A stretch of 5,200 nt of DNA from Dehalococcoides mccartyi (GTDB taxonomy: Bacteria; Chloroflexota; Dehalococcoidia; UBA2979): assembly GCA_945888895.1 (NCBI GenBank), contig CAMDAY010000152.1, positions 1 to 5,200 of the forward strand, written 5' to 3'. This document shows, in pieces, positions 4,698 to 5,200 of the stretch. The position numbers and the translations under genes are program-made. A model generated the notes under the pieces. The model was not told where the DNA came from. It saw nothing but the letters and a program-made list of their open reading frames with translations, and searched no databases. How positions within the stretch are numbered: the stretch's first letter is position 1; each line of letters starts with the position of its first letter.

Positions 4698-5200
4698 CTA
4701 CGAGGCGGCTCGCTCCGCCAGTGCCTTGCGGGCGGCGGCGACCATGACGTCGATCGGGGGCTCCTGGCCCAGCCACAGGCGGAACGCCTCGGCGCCCTGG
4801 TGGATGAGCATCATCAGCCCGCCCACGGTGGTCGCGCCCGCCGCGGCGGCCGCCCGAAGAAACGGCGTCCCCTCCGGCACGTAGACGAGGTCGAAGGCCA
4901 CCTGCCCCGCCGAGAACAGCTCTGCCGGGACGGGGGTGTCGTGCTCGGCCGGGCCATGGAGCATCCCCATGGAGGTGGACTGGATGACGATCTGCGCCTC
5001 GCTGACGGCGCGACGGAAGGTGGCGTCCTGCACGTCCAGCGGTGCGTACCGAATGTCGAGGTCAGGGCCACCGACCTCAGCGAGGGCGTGGGCGTTAGCC
5101 TCGGTGCGGTTCGCAATCGTGACGCGGGTGGCTCCGGCGGTGCGCATCGCGACGACGGCCGCGCGCGCCGCCCCCCCGGCGCCGAGGAGCACGACCTGCT
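4698..5200 (-). CDS. aroE: shikimate dehydrogenase, C-terminal part (partial)
   Basis: 166 complete codons are visible and the N terminus lies beyond base 5200. The frame is open to the edge, so the GTG at 5192 is an internal Val codon and not a start. AroE reduces 3-dehydroshikimate to shikimate with NADPH. The visible part is the nucleotide-binding domain: the glycine-rich loop VVLLGAGGAARAA, then the NRT triplet typical of NADP-preferring members, IQSTSMGM (family pattern near I-N-x-T-x-x-G-M), FDLVYVPEGTPFL (family D-x-x-Y-x-P-x-x-T) and GGLMMLIHQGAEAFRLW (family G-L-x-M-L-x-x-Q-A-x-x-F-x-x-W). The Gln and Tyr in the last two motifs are near the substrate. The catalytic Lys and Asp are in the missing N-terminal half. 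It is the first visible gene of the aro block, 85 bases ahead of the membrane-protein gene. The identification is secure. Confidence 0.95.
   Translation of the reverse strand, partial: QVVLLGAGGAARAAVVAMRTAGATRVTIANRTEANAHALAEVGGPDLDIRYAPLDVQDATFRRAVSEAQIVIQSTSMGMLHGPAEHDTPVPAELFSAGQVAFDLVYVPEGTPFLRAAAAAGATTVGGLMMLIHQGAEAFRLWLGQEPPIDVMVAAARKALAERAAS

Overview
The window is a compact, G+C-rich stretch of bacterial chromosome (by eye about two thirds G+C or more) with very little non-coding DNA. It holds housekeeping biosynthesis genes in two convergent blocks. Dense packing, ATGA stop/start overlaps and a fused AroK-AroB protein suggest a high-GC bacterium, perhaps a Chloroflexota/Thermomicrobia-like lineage or another deep-branching high-GC phylum. 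That placement is an inference and no marker in the window settles it. I see no mobile element, CRISPR array, tRNA, rRNA or phage gene.

Left block (+ strand, 1-648): the last 42 codons of a MoeA-type molybdopterin molybdenumtransferase, then a 168-residue MobB-like P-loop NTPase 11 bases downstream. This looks like the end of a molybdenum-cofactor operon. Between the two blocks (649-725) lies an 11-bp palindrome followed by a G-rich tract. It resembles a widespread class of bacterial interspersed repeats and also contains a canonical G-quadruplex motif.

Right block (- strand, read from 5200 down to 726): the C-terminal part of shikimate dehydrogenase (aroE, cut by the window edge), an unrecognised single-pass membrane-anchored protein, chorismate synthase (aroC), a fused shikimate kinase/3-dehydroquinate synthase (aroKB) and acylphosphatase (acyP). 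The membrane protein, aroC and aroKB are joined by two ATGA overlaps whose 16-base junctions match at 14 positions. This is an aromatic amino acid (shikimate pathway) operon. AroB makes 3-dehydroquinate, AroE makes shikimate, AroK phosphorylates shikimate and AroC makes chorismate. DAHP synthase, dehydroquinase (AroD/AroQ) and EPSP synthase (AroA) are not in the window.

Most of the window is ordinary. The points most worth a second look are the unrecognised membrane-anchored protein translationally coupled into the aro operon, the near-duplicate coupling junctions, the palindrome/G-quadruplex element between the operons, and the atypical MobB-like protein.
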